A stretch of DNA of 64,000 bases, taken from Dongia deserti (lineage in GTDB: Bacteria > Pseudomonadota > Alphaproteobacteria > Dongiales > Dongiaceae). Of this stretch, positions 62,663 to 64,000 are shown one piece after another. Made by a program: the position numbers and the translations under genes. The stretch's first letter is position 1, and each line of letters starts with the position of its first letter. The notes under the pieces were generated by a model. It ran no database searches, was not told where the DNA came from, and was given only the letters and a program-made list of their open reading frames with translations. The stretch is taken from the NCBI RefSeq assembly GCF_003574735.1, contig NZ_QORW01000017.1, positions 56,823 through 120,822 of the forward strand, written 5' to 3'.

Positions 62663-63682
62663 TCAAGCGCCCTTATCACTCTCACCGCTCTTCACGCGCA
62701 GCCGGTACTCGCTAGGATCAACGTTGTAGGCTTTGCGGAATGCTCGCACGAAGCTTGACCGGCTTTCGTAGCCGGCGTTGTAGGCCACAACGTCGACTGG
62801 GGCTGATGTCGTCGTGAGATCGAGCGCTGCCTGCCGCATCCTGAGGTCGCGAAGGACGGCCATGGGCGACCGACCAAAGATTTCGGAGAAGCGGGCCATG
62901 AAGGCCGAACGGCTCAAGCTTGCGCTATGCGCCAGGCTCGCAACCGTATGGGCGGCCCCCGGGTGCGCCACCATGTCGGCGAATGCACGCGTGATCTGCC
63001 GGTCCGCGAGAATGGAAAACCGATCAGTCCAGTTGCGGGAGGACTTCATCGACCGCCTCACCAGGGCGATGATGACCTGCTTCAGCAGGGAAGCCGTCAT
63101 GGCGCCTATGCCGATTTCCTGCGAGCGAAGCTCCTCGATCGCTTCGCGAAGCTTCAGGTCGATCTTGTCCGTCGGCTCGAATTTCTCGACCACAGGCTCC
63201 CGCAATTCGCGAAACAACCCGACGGATTGTCCGAAGGATGCGTTGAAGAAGCCGCAGATCTGGATGACCTCTGGCTGCTCGGTCGGTACTCCGATGCGCA
63301 ACACGCCGTCATGCCGCTTCCAGCAATCGCGGGAGATGAGCCTCTTCGGGCCGCTGCCTCCGTCGACTTCGATCGCGAACGGGGTATTCGGAGGCTTGAT
63401 GATGAGCAGATGGGGCTCGAGCGACATCGAAGGCCCATCGCCGATCGAGATTCGTCCCCTGCCACTGATTGTGTAATGGATCGCCGGCGCGTCGATCGTC
63501 CCCATCTCGGCGCGATAGCCCGATGGAATCAGCATCTCGGTGAGCGCGACGACGTCGATCTCAAGTGCCCGCATGAGGTTGTTGAGGTTGGCGGCGGAAA
63601 GCTTCGAGGCAGAGACGGCGATCATCGAATCGGTCCGCTCCCCCTGTCCGCTTCCGGCCCGCGATTTGGCCGTGTTTTGCAT
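62663..63682 (-). CDS. AraC-family regulator with cupin sensor
   Basis: This 339-residue protein has an N-terminal cupin-type sensor (about 40-190: IHYTISGRGRISIGDGPSMSL, LLIIKPPNTPFAIEV). A C-terminal AraC domain has two helix-turn-helix motifs (VASLAHSASLSRSAFMARFSE and PVDVVAYNAGYESRSSFVRAF), ending YNVDPSEYRLRV. This is the AraC/cupin_6 class that responds to reactive or aromatic compounds and commonly activates nearby detoxification genes. It is on the same strand as the P460 genes, so those or the GST-nitroreductase operon are likely targets. An ATG at codon 20 is an alternative start. Confidence 0.9.
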   Translation of the reverse strand: MQNTAKSRAGSGQGERTDSMIAVSASKLSAANLNNLMRALEIDVVALTEMLIPSGYRAEMGTIDAPAIHYTISGRGRISIGDGPSMSLEPHLLIIKPPNTPFAIEVDGGSGPKRLISRDCWKRHDGVLRIGVPTEQPEVIQICGFFNASFGQSVGLFRELREPVVEKFEPTDKIDLKLREAIEELRSQEIGIGAMTASLLKQVIIALVRRSMKSSRNWTDRFSILADRQITRAFADMVAHPGAAHTVASLAHSASLSRSAFMARFSEIFGRSPMAVLRDLRMRQAALDLTTTSAPVDVVAYNAGYESRSSFVRAFRKAYNVDPSEYRLRVKSGESDKGA

Positions 63683-63840
63683 AGCAACTTTCTTACAAGA
63701 TCAACCCGTGAAACCGCTAGGTGAATCATGCCTTCATCCGCCATGCCAAAATTCATGGCACTGTGCATCGGCCCTGGCTCAAGGCCTTGCTGGCTCGCTG
63801 GCCGACCATGGTCGCGGCGACCGCGCTGGTGAACAAATGC

Positions 63841-64000
63841 GCAACGGCGCCAGATAGGCTGCGAAGGCTTCGCGCTCGGCCGGCGGCGCATGAGCGCCGA
63901 AGAAGTGGAGACGGCCGGTCTCATGTGCTGCTGCGAGCTGCTCCAGGAGCAGCCGGCGGAACAGGCGCGAGAGGACGCGGACCGGAAGGAAGAAGCCGGG
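63841..64000 (-). mobile_element. IS91-family transposase fragment (continues past right edge)
   Basis: On the minus strand the frame from the right edge reads PGFFLPVRVLSRLFRRLLLE and GRLHFFGAHAPPAEREAFAA, then YLAPLR, which is a conserved block of IS91-type (Y2) transposases. After LAPLR similarity stops and a stop codon follows near 63785. The 3' part of the gene is therefore missing here; the rest lies beyond the window. Region 63683-63840 holds no other supported gene. Confidence 0.75.

Overview
The window looks like an accessory-rich stretch of a high-GC alphaproteobacterial chromosome. Tripartite tricarboxylate (TTT) transport genes, MmgE/PrpD paralogues, DUF1254/DUF3300/DUF2950 envelope proteins, a MocR regulator and DUF1127 tails suggest Hyphomicrobiales, possibly the Bradyrhizobium/Afipia group. 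This is inferred from gene content only. I saw no rRNA, tRNA or CRISPR array.

Layout. (1) 1-6.3 kb, probable defence or stress island: a minus-strand operon of a 201-aa unknown protein and a very large caspase-Ski2-like helicase fusion that leaves the window at the left edge; a divergent Fic protein follows iterated direct repeats, and a PIN-like protein comes next. (2) 6.4-13.6 kb, metal resistance: a ChrC-like superoxide dismutase fragment fused to a HicB-like domain, chrB, chrA, a second ChrB-domain protein with a DUF1127 tail, a DUF1259 protein, a small lipoprotein, and a NicO plus His-tailed DMT exporter operon. (3) 14.2-33.4 kb, carboxylate catabolism: four MmgE/PrpD proteins, an AbrB-family membrane protein, two GntR/FCD regulators, a TTT transporter, an Fe3+-type ABC importer, an SDR, a VOC protein and two isopropylmalate/tartrate dehydrogenase-family enzymes. 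Three near-identical ATTGTTGACAAT palindromes tie these units together. (4) 33.6-36.4 kb: a TmpA/TmpB-like oxygenase pair and a GlxA/GbdR-like AraC regulator, suggesting organophosphonate-to-glycine-betaine metabolism. (5) 37-53.6 kb, cell envelope: three DUF1254 proteins, a patatin lipoprotein, a glycine-zipper protein, an outer-membrane barrel, a membrane TPR regulator, DUF3300/DUF2950, and an HlyD/FUSC efflux pair. A GTTACGGTAAC palindrome occurs three times around the regulator. (6) 54-58 kb: a LysE exporter, an O-methyltransferase, an FAD-monooxygenase remnant and a MocR regulator. (7) 58.8-64 kb, redox/electrophile functions: GST, an AhpD-like protein, a nitroreductase, two cytochrome P460 proteins, an AraC regulator and an IS91-type transposase fragment at the right edge.

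A diverged repeat of about 420 bp occurs three times in the same orientation (13.7, 36.6 and 58.2 kb), each time at a module boundary. It contains a two-tier hairpin whose arms vary in a compensatory way, so it may be a structured RNA or a mobile-element relic. The two most notable items are the caspase-helicase locus and this repeat.
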